From positions 1-64,000 of IMG/VR virus record IMGVR_UViG_3300022752_002410: a DNA stretch of 64,000 nucleotides; one strand, given 5' to 3'. Below, one piece after another: positions 18,396 through 27,744 of this stretch (positions within the stretch are counted from its first letter, which is position 1; the number at the start of each line of letters is the position of its first letter). The notes under the pieces are model-generated. The model searched no databases. It was not told the origin of the DNA and saw nothing but the letters and a program-made list of their open reading frames with translations. A program made the position numbers and the translations under genes. This stretch comes from a virus.

Positions 18396-18950
18396 ATGGC
18401 CAATAAAATACAACTTCGTCGAGACTCAAGCATATCTTGGAATAATGTTAATCCTATTCTAAGTCAAGGTGAACCTGGGTTTGAAATTGACAGTGGAAGA
18501 GTTAAAGTTGGTGACGGTCTAAAAACTTGGTCACAATTACCATATATAAAAACTGAAAATCTGCCGCCAAATGCCATAGGATTACTTCAAAACAATGGTA
18601 ACGGACTATTAAGCTGGGTACTATTACCGCCTGGATTTAGCGGAAATTATAACGATTTATCCAATAAACCTGTGCTACATCCAGTGGCACTAAGTGGAAA
18701 TTATACAAATTTAACTAATAAACCAACTATACCTACTGATCTTAATCAATTAGCAGACTCTAGTAATTTATTAGTTAATGTCACTAAATTTAATACTATA
18801 GCTCAAAGTTTATTTGATTTTGACTTTGGCCCTATAGGTAAAATAACAGTTAATACTAAGATTGAATGGTTATTAAACAGTATTGACGTAGACAACGGAA
18901 CAATAACTTCACCTGCTAATGTGGATCATGATGCAGGTACATTGATTTAA
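18396..18950 (+). CDS. Fibre-associated protein, tail-fibre N-terminal type
   Basis: This 184-residue protein begins KIQLRRDSSISWNNVNPIL, followed by QGEPGFEIDSGRVKVGDGLK, a widespread N-terminal module of phage tail fibres. Two SGNYxxLxNKP repeats follow near residues 80-110. The end reads DFGPIG to VDHDAGTLI, paralogous to the end of the preceding 98-residue protein. Confidence 0.7.
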   Translation: MANKIQLRRDSSISWNNVNPILSQGEPGFEIDSGRVKVGDGLKTWSQLPYIKTENLPPNAIGLLQNNGNGLLSWVLLPPGFSGNYNDLSNKPVLHPVALSGNYTNLTNKPTIPTDLNQLADSSNLLVNVTKFNTIAQSLFDFDFGPIGKITVNTKIEWLLNSIDVDNGTITSPANVDHDAGTLI

Positions 18951-18960
18951 GGAGCTAGAA

Positions 18961-21837
18961 ATGGCATTTAAAATACGACGCGGAACAAACGCAGAAAGAC
19001 TAACAATAACTCCTGCACAAGGTGAGTTAATTTATACAACAGACACTAAAAAATTATATGTTGGGGATGGTGCTACAGTAGGTGGTATTCCATCTGATAC
19101 ACCATTACCCATAAATGTAGATGGAAATGACTTAGAAATAATCCCATCATCTACTATAAAACTTGGAAATAGTTCTATATCTGGAAAAGTTGAATTATAT
19201 TCAAATGACAATGCATCTAGTCCATTTACTTTTTCACAACATCATAATACCCCAGACAGTAACAATTGGGTATTTCGTCGAGGCAGAGGAACTTTTGATA
19301 CACCTCAATCTATCCAAACAAATGATGATATATTAGATGTATCTTTTAATGGATTTGATGGTACTTCATATATCCCTACTGCTTCTCTTAGTATTATTAC
19401 TGAGAATTTTGCCGGAACTGGGCGCTTAGGAGGCAAATATGTTTTTTATACTCATAACGCTGTTAATTCAGGATTATCCGGGCTTAAGATTGTTCTTGAA
19501 TTAAGCTCTAATGGTACTGCAAAAGTAAACAAGATTTCTAGTATTATTAATAATAGTGATTTAGAAATAATATCCAATGGTACTGGTGGTGTAAAAATTA
19601 ATAATATGAAATGGCCAGGTGCTGATGGAAGTGGTGGTAACGTACTAACTACAAACGGTTCTGGAGTGTTAAGTTGGGCTTCAGGCTATGCTACTCAAAC
19701 ATATGTTGATAGTGCTATCAATAATCTTGTTAACGGTGCTGGTAGTACATTAAATCAACTTAATGAATTAGCCGCTGCTCTTAATAATGATGCTAACTTT
19801 GCTAGCACAGTAACTACAGCACTGGGTAATAGAATTAGATATGATGATGTACAAACATTAACAGCGCCACAAAAACTAATAGCACAGAGTAATATTGGAC
19901 TTACTGCTGCTGCACTACAAAGTGATTGGAATCAAACTGATAATACTGCCAGTGATTTTATTAAGAATAAACCAACTATTCCAGCTGCCCAAATACAAAG
20001 TAATTGGACACAAACGACTACTACTGCTTTAGATTTTATTAAGAATAAACCAACTATTCCAGCTGCCCAAATACAAAGTGATTGGACACAGAGTAACAAC
20101 GCTGCTTTAGATTTTATTAAGAATAAACCAACTATTCCAGCTGCCCAAATACAAAGTGATTGGAATCAAAGTACAAATACTGCTTTAGATTTTATTAAGA
20201 ATAAACCCTCTATTCCTAGTTTTGCCTCAGTAGCAGAGAACATACTACCAACAACTACAGAAACTTATGACTTAGGATCACCAACAAAAAGATTTAGAGA
20301 CCTTTATCTAAAATCCAGTACCATACATCTGGGTGATAAAACATTGAGTATTACTAGTAATAAATTAGAAGTGGGCGGGTTTAGATTTGGTGAGGCAGGT
20401 AATGTAGTGGGAGTAGCATATACACAATATGAAAATGCTCTTGTAACAATTAGAGTCAGTGTTAGTACTAATGCAGAGACCATTGCCAATAGTATAACAA
20501 AAGGCGATAAATTAGTATTAGATTCGCCAGTAGGATCAATTAGTACTCTCACAGTAGTTTCAATTAGTTCACAAATAAATCCTCAAAATTCAAGTTTTAA
20601 AGATTATTCATTAGTAGTAGCAGAAAACAAAAATGCCGGAGCAGTTAATATTGAGTTTAATCTTATTAAACCCCTCTTTAGTGGTAGTTATAATGATCTA
20701 AGTGATAAACCTATTTCTGTTAAAGGTGACAAAGGTGACAAAGGTGACCCAGGTGACAAAGGTGACAAAGGTGATAAAGGTGACAAAGGTGAGCCAGGTA
20801 CTGCTAATACAGGACAAGTGACATTTTCAACTAATGTTGTAGAGGGTACAGGTTATGAACTAGGACTCAGTCCAGGACCAGATTTTACTACTGGTGATGA
20901 AACAAACCCTGGACTAGAACTTGGGCCACAATACTTTAGAGTAAGAGGTGGTGATGACCCAACGCACTTACATTTTGATACTACAAATAATAATGTATTT
21001 GACCTATATGTAGGCAACGATAGTAAGTACTTTAAATTAAGTAAAGACGGTCCAGCAGTTATTGGTACAAATAATCATACTGTAAGTTTCTACGATGGAA
21101 GTATTACATCTAATAAAACCGCTAATTTAGAAATACTAAGACCCTACGGCATAGATGCTCCAGCATCAAATGAAAATCCAGATAACGATGCTACAGACCC
21201 AGATTATGTCATATGGTTAGTCAAGGCTGATTATGCTAACTATGCTAATATCACTACAAGTTGGACTGTAGAAATGTATAGCAATGGAGTACGATATGCT
21301 ATAGCAGCAGTTGGTAATGCTGCTAATACCAACTTATATAGAATACAACTAGCAGATCAAACTGTAGTTGTACCATATAGAGCAAACTTAAAATTCTATC
21401 CACCAAATCGTGTTTGGCAGTTTAAAGATGATGGCATACTGAAACTACCAGCAAATGGCAATATTCAAGACTCCAATGGCAATAGTGTCACAGTAGGCGT
21501 ATATGAAATTATTACATCCAACTGGAATGCAGTGGCAAGAAAAATATATTGGGTTAAATATACCTCAGGTGCAGGATTTACTATGACATTACCGGCTAGC
21601 CCAAGTCTTGGCGATTGGATTAAACTTTATGACGGCGAACTTAAATTTGGTACTACTGCTCTTACAGTTAACGGCAATGGCAATAATATTAGATTACCAA
21701 ATGTCTCTAATCCACCAAATGTAACTTGGAATACATCTACTAGCACTGCCAGTATTAATCAAACTTTGTCTACTCCTCTTGGGCCTTTCCCAATTCAATT
21801 TGTATGGGACGGTAGCGTATGGTCTGTAACTATGTAA
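18961..21837 (+). CDS. Tail fibre with 26-residue repeats and collagen-like segment
   Basis: This 958-residue protein starts with the fibre module RRGTNAERLTITPAQGEL, then YTTDTKKLYVGDG. Four 26-residue repeats (DFIKNKPTIPAAQIQSxW) begin at residue 332. A Gly-X-Y collagen-like stretch spans residues 589-613. The C-terminus is beta-rich and ends QFVWDGSVWSVTM. Collagen-like triplets give trimeric stalks in phage fibres. A strong ribosome site (AAGGAG) lies just upstream. Confidence 0.8.
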   Translation: MAFKIRRGTNAERLTITPAQGELIYTTDTKKLYVGDGATVGGIPSDTPLPINVDGNDLEIIPSSTIKLGNSSISGKVELYSNDNASSPFTFSQHHNTPDSNNWVFRRGRGTFDTPQSIQTNDDILDVSFNGFDGTSYIPTASLSIITENFAGTGRLGGKYVFYTHNAVNSGLSGLKIVLELSSNGTAKVNKISSIINNSDLEIISNGTGGVKINNMKWPGADGSGGNVLTTNGSGVLSWASGYATQTYVDSAINNLVNGAGSTLNQLNELAAALNNDANFASTVTTALGNRIRYDDVQTLTAPQKLIAQSNIGLTAAALQSDWNQTDNTASDFIKNKPTIPAAQIQSNWTQTTTTALDFIKNKPTIPAAQIQSDWTQSNNAALDFIKNKPTIPAAQIQSDWNQSTNTALDFIKNKPSIPSFASVAENILPTTTETYDLGSPTKRFRDLYLKSSTIHLGDKTLSITSNKLEVGGFRFGEAGNVVGVAYTQYENALVTIRVSVSTNAETIANSITKGDKLVLDSPVGSISTLTVVSISSQINPQNSSFKDYSLVVAENKNAGAVNIEFNLIKPLFSGSYNDLSDKPISVKGDKGDKGDPGDKGDKGDKGDKGEPGTANTGQVTFSTNVVEGTGYELGLSPGPDFTTGDETNPGLELGPQYFRVRGGDDPTHLHFDTTNNNVFDLYVGNDSKYFKLSKDGPAVIGTNNHTVSFYDGSITSNKTANLEILRPYGIDAPASNENPDNDATDPDYVIWLVKADYANYANITTSWTVEMYSNGVRYAIAAVGNAANTNLYRIQLADQTVVVPYRANLKFYPPNRVWQFKDDGILKLPANGNIQDSNGNSVTVGVYEIITSNWNAVARKIYWVKYTSGAGFTMTLPASPSLGDWIKLYDGELKFGTTALTVNGNGNNIRLPNVSNPPNVTWNTSTSTASINQTLSTPLGPFPIQFVWDGSVWSVTM
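19954..20226 (+). repeat. 78-base tandem repeats in fibre gene
   Basis: Copies begin at 19954, 20032, 20110 and 20188 (exact 78-base period), the fourth partial. They encode DFIKNKPTIPAAQIQS-type units. High identity suggests recent duplication or recombination-driven length change. Confidence 0.9.
20725..20799 (+). repeat. Collagen-like GXY repeat
   Basis: The 9-base unit GGTGACAAA and variants encode eight Gly-X-Y triplets (GDK, GDP, GEP). Confidence 0.9.
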
Positions 21838-21863
21838 TATTAAAATCATTATGAGATAAAATT

Positions 21864-22355
21864 ATGCCAACAGTAAATTTACAACCAATCAACTTAGGTG
21901 GATATGCCAATGATGGTACAGGTGATGACCTACGTACAGCATTTGAAAAAGTAAATGGTAATTTTAGTGAAATAAGTGCTGCTATACCCAGTAAACTTAT
22001 AGATGATCCTGCACCTACACTGGCAGCTAATCTTAATTTAAATAATAAAAATCTTTTTAGCAATGCTCCGGTATTATTAAATATAGGTACAAATAAATTT
22101 ACCGCTTCAGGACCAATACAGGCTACTAGTTTTATAGGACAAATTACTAGTATCACTAATCATAGTTTGACCAACTTGAGTGATGTTGAATATATTAGAA
22201 ATCCTATTAATGAGGATGGACTAGTATATAGAGATGGTATATGGCAACCTGGACCAGTAAATGCAGCCTTTGCTACAGTAGATGGTGGTGCTGCTTCAGC
22301 TGTATTTAATCTAGCTGAAGGTGCTGTAGTCGACGGTGGTAGAGCTTCAGATTAA
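21864..22355 (+). CDS. Short fibre-associated protein
   Basis: This 163-residue protein has the start module INLGGYANDGTGDDLRTAFE, then KVNGNFSEI, as in the giant fibre. It ends with VDGGAAS to VDGGRASD. The end resembles short, flexible termini of virion proteins in related phages. It probably belongs to the same tail structure. Confidence 0.65.
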   Translation: MPTVNLQPINLGGYANDGTGDDLRTAFEKVNGNFSEISAAIPSKLIDDPAPTLAANLNLNNKNLFSNAPVLLNIGTNKFTASGPIQATSFIGQITSITNHSLTNLSDVEYIRNPINEDGLVYRDGIWQPGPVNAAFATVDGGAASAVFNLAEGAVVDGGRASD

Positions 22356-22367
22356 TTCGGAGGATTT

Positions 22368-23042
22368 TTGAAAGTAGCAGTAATTACCAGTTTAAGTGGT
22401 CTAAACTCTACACTACGTGATCCCAGTAACGGTGGATTCGAGGGCATAGATTATTATGCTTATGTGGATAAATTATATGATGTACAGGTTTGGAGACAAA
22501 GACCTTTAATAGAATTCAGTAAAGATCCAGTACACGCAGCAAGGCGTAATGCTAAACTACCCAAAGTGCTAGGTTTTATGATGATACCTGGATATGATTA
22601 TTATATTTGGCATGATCATTACTGTGAATTACAAACTGATCCAAAAGAAATTATACAACTTATCGGTGATGCTGATATGGGAGTATTCAAACACGCTAGA
22701 AGAGATTGTGTTTATGAAGAAATACATATTGTTGCATTAAGTAAATTTGATACGGTTGAAAGTTTAAATGCTATGCACGATGTGTTTCGTCGATGTAATT
22801 GGCCCGCTCATGCTGGATTATACGAAATGACCAGCTTTATCTATAAAAATAATCCAAAAGTACAGGCCGCAATGCTGAATTGGTGGGATATTATAGTACA
22901 AAGTAGCAGCAGAGATCAACTTAGTTTTCCCCTAGCAGCAGGTATGAATGATGTTAAGTTACATATATTACCAGGAAGTGCCCAGCCTTATGGCGGAAAT
23001 AACAAGTTCATGCCCAGTATACGAGGTAAAATAGACAGCTAG
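22368..23042 (+). CDS. DUF616-like glycosyltransferase
   Basis: This 224-residue protein has the DUF616 (TOD1/MUCI70-like) pattern: ARRNAKLPKVL, YYIWHDHYCELQTDP, ADMGVFKHARRDCVYEE and a late HAGLYEM. The start is TTG 22368, supported by CGGAGGA just upstream. It is the only enzyme in the fibre block, so it may glycosylate a fibre or a host receptor; that is inference. Confidence 0.7.
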   Translation: MKVAVITSLSGLNSTLRDPSNGGFEGIDYYAYVDKLYDVQVWRQRPLIEFSKDPVHAARRNAKLPKVLGFMMIPGYDYYIWHDHYCELQTDPKEIIQLIGDADMGVFKHARRDCVYEEIHIVALSKFDTVESLNAMHDVFRRCNWPAHAGLYEMTSFIYKNNPKVQAAMLNWWDIIVQSSSRDQLSFPLAAGMNDVKLHILPGSAQPYGGNNKFMPSIRGKIDS

Positions 23043-23071
23043 AATCCTATAAATATACTATAGGATCCTAG
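23039..23071 (+). promoter_or_regulatory. Inverted repeat enclosing a perfect late promoter TATAAATA
   Basis: Arms 23039-23051 and 23059-23071 are 13 bases with one mismatch, separated by 7 bases. TATAAATA at 23048-23055 is an exact T4 late element straddling the left arm and loop, ahead of ATG 23073. The stop codon of the preceding gene lies within the left arm. Confidence 0.65.
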
Positions 23072-23072
23072 A

Positions 23073-25535
23073 ATGCTCAATATTTGGTCACAAAATAGTG
23101 GTTATACATTTGGAACATATCAAGAAAATGTTCCTCTAAACTTGTCTTTGCCTATTAATTTAGGCATATCTAATGTAAAGTTTCAAATAATATCTGGTAA
23201 ATTACCCTTAGGACTTAGGTTAGAAAATGCCCTAATAAAAGGTACTCCAAAAGAAGTAGTTAGGACTACTACGTTTAAATTTTGTATAAGAGCCAGTAAG
23301 AATAATGAAATAACAGATCGCACATTTAATATAATAATTGAAGGTGCAGATGAGCCTAATTTTGTTACTCCTGAAGGATTATTACCTGTAGGCGAAAACA
23401 AAACATTTTTCGCCTTAGATAGAACTCCTATAGAATTTTTTATACAAGCAGAGGATTTTGATACTGCTGCTGGGCAAAAATTACGCTATTTTATCAGCAG
23501 CGGTGACGGGGAACTTCCCCCTGGTCTTACTTTAGAAGACGATGGTAGACTTCATGGACTTATTGATCCATTATTGGCTGTATTTGTTGATGATCGTAAT
23601 GGTGGATACGATACTATAAATTATGATCTATATGGCTTTGACTATGGCATCAAATCAGATAATGGTTTTGATACCCTCAATTATGACATGGTAACATATG
23701 ATTACTTTAGTCCATTAAGAGTTCCACGTAAGTTAAATCGTAACTATGAATTCATTGTCAGTGTAAATGATGGTGACACTGTAAAAAAACGTAAATTTAG
23801 AATATATGTTGTAGGTGAGGATTTCCTCAAATCAGATAATACAATTATTAAAGCAGGAACTAATTTCTATCGTGCAGATAATACTGATTTAAGAAAACCA
23901 ATATGGATGACCAGTCCAGATCTTGGTATACTCAGAGGCAATAACTATCATATTATAAAACTAGACATATACGATATGATTGCACTAGGGCAGATACAAT
24001 ATTATTTAGAACCAAGAATAGATCCTTCAGATCCTACAAGTCCTAAAAGTCAATTACCACCTGGAATGAAATTAGATATTAAGAGTGGAGAACTATTTGG
24101 TATAATCCCATTTCAAAGTAAAAGTATAGAAACATATGTGTTTACAATAACAGCCACAAGATTTGGACGTAAGGCTGATCAATCTGCAATGAGTAGGACA
24201 TTTACAGTAAAAATATTAGGTGAAATTGATAGTACTATGTCATGGTTAACAGATGCTGATCTCGGTGTACAAGATGCTAACCTGGTTTGTAATCTTAATA
24301 TACGTGCTAGCAGTACATTAAATAACGCTCAAATATTTTATAACCTTATAAGCGGTCAATTACCACCAGGTCTTACATTAGAAAAGAATGGTGAAATTAC
24401 TGGTAAAATTAGACAATACCCTAGCTCAGGTGCTGACTTTCAATTGGGTACCAGTGATGATTTAAAAGGAATGACCACAATATATGATACTTTAGGAACT
24501 ACTAGAACAAATAGTATATTTGATGGTGGTACTACTACATTTGACAAAACTTATAAATTTATTGTAAGAGCCAATGATCAAAGTGATTATAGTTCTATAG
24601 ACAGAGAATTCACTATTAATATAGGAACACCACACAATAAACTGTTTAGTAATATGTATGTTACAGCCTACATGCATGAATATAAACGAGATCTTTATAA
24701 TAATTTTTTAAACAATGAATCAGTGTTTCCTAGGGATTATATATACAGACCAGATGATAAAAACTTTGGTGTAAGAAAAGATCTAAGAGTATTACTATTT
24801 GCAGGTATAGAAACCCTTATAGCCAAAGAATATGTTAGTATGATAGGTCTTAATCATAAGAAGAAAAGATTTAGATTCGGTGAAGTTAAAAGTGCTGTGG
24901 CCAAAACACCAGGAACAAATAGTGTGGTCTATGAAGTGGTCTATGTACAAATGATAGACGGACAAGATTTTAAAGATGACAAGCTACCTTTAAGCTTGAC
25001 CATAGACGACTTTAATAGAAGAAATCTTGATCTTAAAATAAAAATGGTCAAAGCCAATAACATAATTAGTGCTGACGCTAGTAATTATATTTGGAAAACT
25101 GCCGAGCAGGATTACTATGTAAGTGACAAAGAACCATTTATTCGTAGACCGTTAGAAGCGATAACTGTTGATCGTAGTGATTTACAAGTTAGTGATTTTA
25201 GAAGTCGTAATAGATATCCTAACACTTATACTAATTGGCGTAGAAGAATAAAGGGTTGGAGCAGCGGCTCTAACAGTGTAATTAACGAACCTAAATATTT
25301 GCCTTTATGGATGCGTAGTTTTCAAGATAATAGACAAGAATTAGGCTTTACATTGGCCTTGCCATTATGTTATTGTTTAGCTGGTACTAGTAAACAAATT
25401 CTTTTAAATATAAAAAATAGCAATTTTGATTTTAAGAATTTAGACTTTACAGTGGATAGATATATTATAGACAGTGTAACTGGACTTGGACAGGACAGTT
25501 TCCTAGTATTCCAAAATAAAGAGGTTGTAGTATGA
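23073..25535 (+). CDS. Virion surface protein with putative Ig-like (He_PIG) domains
   Basis: This 820-residue protein contains four He_PIG-type motifs (LPLGLRLENALIKGTP, LPPGLTLEDDGRLHG, LPPGMKLDIKSGELFG, LPPGLTLEKNGEITG) near residues 43, 145, 330 and 430. These mark cadherin/Ig-like repeats of adhesins. The C-terminal third is different, Tyr/Arg-rich, and could dock to the tail. Late promoter immediately upstream. Confidence 0.7.
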   Translation: MLNIWSQNSGYTFGTYQENVPLNLSLPINLGISNVKFQIISGKLPLGLRLENALIKGTPKEVVRTTTFKFCIRASKNNEITDRTFNIIIEGADEPNFVTPEGLLPVGENKTFFALDRTPIEFFIQAEDFDTAAGQKLRYFISSGDGELPPGLTLEDDGRLHGLIDPLLAVFVDDRNGGYDTINYDLYGFDYGIKSDNGFDTLNYDMVTYDYFSPLRVPRKLNRNYEFIVSVNDGDTVKKRKFRIYVVGEDFLKSDNTIIKAGTNFYRADNTDLRKPIWMTSPDLGILRGNNYHIIKLDIYDMIALGQIQYYLEPRIDPSDPTSPKSQLPPGMKLDIKSGELFGIIPFQSKSIETYVFTITATRFGRKADQSAMSRTFTVKILGEIDSTMSWLTDADLGVQDANLVCNLNIRASSTLNNAQIFYNLISGQLPPGLTLEKNGEITGKIRQYPSSGADFQLGTSDDLKGMTTIYDTLGTTRTNSIFDGGTTTFDKTYKFIVRANDQSDYSSIDREFTINIGTPHNKLFSNMYVTAYMHEYKRDLYNNFLNNESVFPRDYIYRPDDKNFGVRKDLRVLLFAGIETLIAKEYVSMIGLNHKKKRFRFGEVKSAVAKTPGTNSVVYEVVYVQMIDGQDFKDDKLPLSLTIDDFNRRNLDLKIKMVKANNIISADASNYIWKTAEQDYYVSDKEPFIRRPLEAITVDRSDLQVSDFRSRNRYPNTYTNWRRRIKGWSSGSNSVINEPKYLPLWMRSFQDNRQELGFTLALPLCYCLAGTSKQILLNIKNSNFDFKNLDFTVDRYIIDSVTGLGQDSFLVFQNKEVVV

Positions 25536-26488
25536 GTCAAATAAACCCAAATAGTGTGAATCCAAACTTTCCTGTAGAGGGACAGGATAACCCAAGTCAA
25601 GGGTTTAGAGACAACTTTGCTAATATTAGAACAGCACTAGAAAGAGCTAGAGATGAAATTGATGATTTAGAATCTTTTACAGCCAAAGTAAGAGATGCTA
25701 CTAATGTAAACACTCTAGTTACAAATGATTTTAATAAAAATATAATTAACAATGCCGTTTTAGATTATACATCTACTAGATTTCAACCCGTTATAGGCAA
25801 TGTTTCAGGAGCAAGTGTGCCTATTAATTTAGAACTTGGTCTAGTACATAAGGTTCAAGTTTCAGGATCTGCAACGCTACAATTTATAAATTGGCCTACT
25901 CCTATAAATTCAACTATTAGCATATGTCATAAGATTGTTCTACATATTAAATTTAACTTTGCCTCTAATGACGAAAATAAATTTACATATAAAGTAAAAT
26001 TTACTTCAGAGGGCGGTGGTATTATCAAATCCTGTACTCCTTTACTGTATGAATTTAATCAAAACAATAGTTATAGTTGGTATCTACAACCTAGCATAAT
26101 CAGTGAAATAGCCAGTAAAGATGGTGTAATATTAAATAATATAAGTTTGTTAAGTAATAATGCTAGTTTCAGCTGTAATAGTACTAGCCTAAGTCCTGGG
26201 CAATTTGTAACTGTTTCTGGCACTAAAACTGGTTCGGCTACTATAGCCAATTATACCAATCCAACTACATATAAAATATCAAGTACCAATACTACTACTA
26301 ACTTTACCTTGGTTAATTTAAATAATTCACCAATAGTAACTAATACAGGTACACTAACAGGATTAGTGTTTAAAAAGCATGATAATATAGATCATGCTAA
26401 TGAATACGAACATGTATTTAAAGTATGGAGTTACGACCAAGGAGTCACAGTTTTTGTTAATTATATAGGGAAATTTATTGGCGTATGA
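25532..26488 (+). CDS. Fibre-associated protein
   Basis: This 318-residue protein begins VNPNFPVEGQDNPSQGFRDN, a diverged form of the module at the start of the giant fibre. The middle is S/T/N-rich and beta-prone. The end reads VFVNYIGKFIGV. ATGA overlap with the upstream gene. A tail or fibre component is inferred from context. Confidence 0.6.
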   Translation: MSQINPNSVNPNFPVEGQDNPSQGFRDNFANIRTALERARDEIDDLESFTAKVRDATNVNTLVTNDFNKNIINNAVLDYTSTRFQPVIGNVSGASVPINLELGLVHKVQVSGSATLQFINWPTPINSTISICHKIVLHIKFNFASNDENKFTYKVKFTSEGGGIIKSCTPLLYEFNQNNSYSWYLQPSIISEIASKDGVILNNISLLSNNASFSCNSTSLSPGQFVTVSGTKTGSATIANYTNPTTYKISSTNTTTNFTLVNLNNSPIVTNTGTLTGLVFKKHDNIDHANEYEHVFKVWSYDQGVTVFVNYIGKFIGV

Positions 26489-26718
26489 TACATCCTCTTG
26501 TTGATACTACTGATCTTACTGACAAACAGCTTGAAGAAAAAATCCAAGAATTAAGTAAAAAATATTTTATGGTGGGAGGAGCTGAACTTAAAAATCAAGT
26601 TGCTCTCATACTAAACATCTATAAAAATGAATTACAAAATCGCAGAATGAAAAGTTACGAAGAACAATTTGAGAAAAATAAAGAAAAAGGACTTGACAAT
26701 TTAATTAATTTTAATTAA
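26485..26718 (+). CDS. Small hypothetical helical protein
   Basis: This 77-residue, charged, probably helical protein (LTDKQLEEKIQELSKKYFM) has a Lys/Glu-rich C-terminus. It overlaps the fibre-associated gene by ATGA. No function recognised. Confidence 0.5.
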   Translation: MIHPLVDTTDLTDKQLEEKIQELSKKYFMVGGAELKNQVALILNIYKNELQNRRMKSYEEQFEKNKEKGLDNLINFN

Positions 26719-26721
26719 AAT
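26693..26721 (+). promoter_or_regulatory. Sigma70-type promoter (TTGACA-N17-TAAAAT)
   Basis: TTGACA at 26693-26698 and TAAAAT at 26716-26721 are spaced by 17 bases. The expected start of transcription is about 26728, which is the ATG of the next gene, so the mRNA may be leaderless. Confidence 0.65.
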
Positions 26722-26727
26722 ATATAC

Positions 26728-27216
26728 ATGAAAATAGATAAATTTGGTCATTGTATATACGAAGAGCAGGACTTAATCGAACTCGTATATCAAGATAAAG
26801 TGGACTTAATAAGTCAAGTATATACTGACATAGTTATTGATGGCTTAGAAACTAAGCAGATAGATCAAGATATTTACGATATAGAAATCGAAGACTATGA
26901 TAGAATATGTCAAAGTGAATGGCTAATACCAGAAGAATATAAAAACTTTGATATCGAAACTTGGCTATATAATCAAATACCGCCTTGGGATAATGCCAAT
27001 ATTCGAATACGAGAAGAATTGGATTTATTTAAAGATAAAGACATGTTAGATATATTACGCTGGCTTAAGTATCTTATTGATACTGCTAGGTCTAATAATG
27101 TTGTTTGGGGTGTAGGTCGAGGTAGTAGTGTAAGTAGCTATGTTTTATATTTAATAGGGGTGCATAAGATAGATCCGATTAAATACAATCTAGACTATAG
27201 GGATTTCCTACGTTAA
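26728..27216 (+). CDS. DNA polymerase III alpha (DnaE) fragment-like protein
   Basis: This 162-residue protein ends VVWGVGRGSSVSSYVLYLIG, then IDPIKYNLDYRDFLR, closely matching the GRGS segment of the DnaE palm. It stops just before the DFD motif with the catalytic aspartates, so it cannot be a polymerase. The first 95 residues are acidic and unlike DnaE. It might be a domesticated nucleotide-binding piece or a decoy. No Shine-Dalgarno is visible. Confidence 0.65.
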   Translation: MKIDKFGHCIYEEQDLIELVYQDKVDLISQVYTDIVIDGLETKQIDQDIYDIEIEDYDRICQSEWLIPEEYKNFDIETWLYNQIPPWDNANIRIREELDLFKDKDMLDILRWLKYLIDTARSNNVVWGVGRGSSVSSYVLYLIGVHKIDPIKYNLDYRDFLR

Positions 27217-27226
27217 GGAGAATATG

Positions 27227-27427
27227 ATGAAAGAAGGTCAAAAGAAAATATATCGTAGTGCTAATGGTAGAGAAGTTGATATTGAAAAACTACGTAGCAT
27301 GAATGAAACTGTATTGGCTGTTGGCAATGCCAAAGTTAATGCCAGGGGTGATGAACTAGGCCCAGGTGGTAAAATTATTCGTCGCCGTGAAGAAATTCAA
27401 AATGAATACTACAAAGGTAAACAATGA
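27227..27427 (+). CDS. Small conserved phage hypothetical protein
   Basis: This 66-residue basic protein ends GPGGKIIRRREEIQNEYYKG. ATG 27227 is favoured over 27224 because AAGGAG (27215-27220) is then six bases away. It overlaps the GroES-like gene by ATGA. Function unknown. Confidence 0.55.
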   Translation: MKEGQKKIYRSANGREVDIEKLRSMNETVLAVGNAKVNARGDELGPGGKIIRRREEIQNEYYKGKQ

Positions 27428-27744
27428 TCAAAGGTAAAATTACTCCAATTAGAGACAATGTGCTTGTAGCTGACATGGAATTTGACTCCAGAACAACTAA
27501 GAGTGGCGTCTTCCTACTAAATGATGATGGTAAAGATACAGGGATCAGACCACGCTGGGGCCGTGTTTGGGCCGTAGGTGATGAACAACAGCATCTAAAA
27601 GTAGGAGATTGGGTACTAGTAGAACATGGTCGTTGGACTAGAGGAGTTAAAGTTGAGACACCAAATGGTGAGGAAACTGTAATCCGTAGAATCGACAACG
27701 ATTGTATTATGGCTGTAGCCGATGAACGACCCAGCGAATTCTAA
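27424..27744 (+). CDS. GroES/gp31-like co-chaperonin
   Basis: This 106-residue protein has the GroES beta-barrel pattern: KITPIRDNVLV, a mobile loop (FDSRTTKSGVFLL), RWGRVWAVG and VGDWVLVEHG. T4 gp31 (111 residues) replaces host GroES for folding the major capsid protein. No GroEL gene is seen, so it would work with host GroEL. Confidence 0.85.
   Translation: MIKGKITPIRDNVLVADMEFDSRTTKSGVFLLNDDGKDTGIRPRWGRVWAVGDEQQHLKVGDWVLVEHGRWTRGVKVETPNGEETVIRRIDNDCIMAVADERPSEF

Noticed and set aside
19954-20226. Regular repeats considered as a CRISPR array
   Set aside because: The 78-base units are in frame with a tail fibre protein and have no unique spacers.
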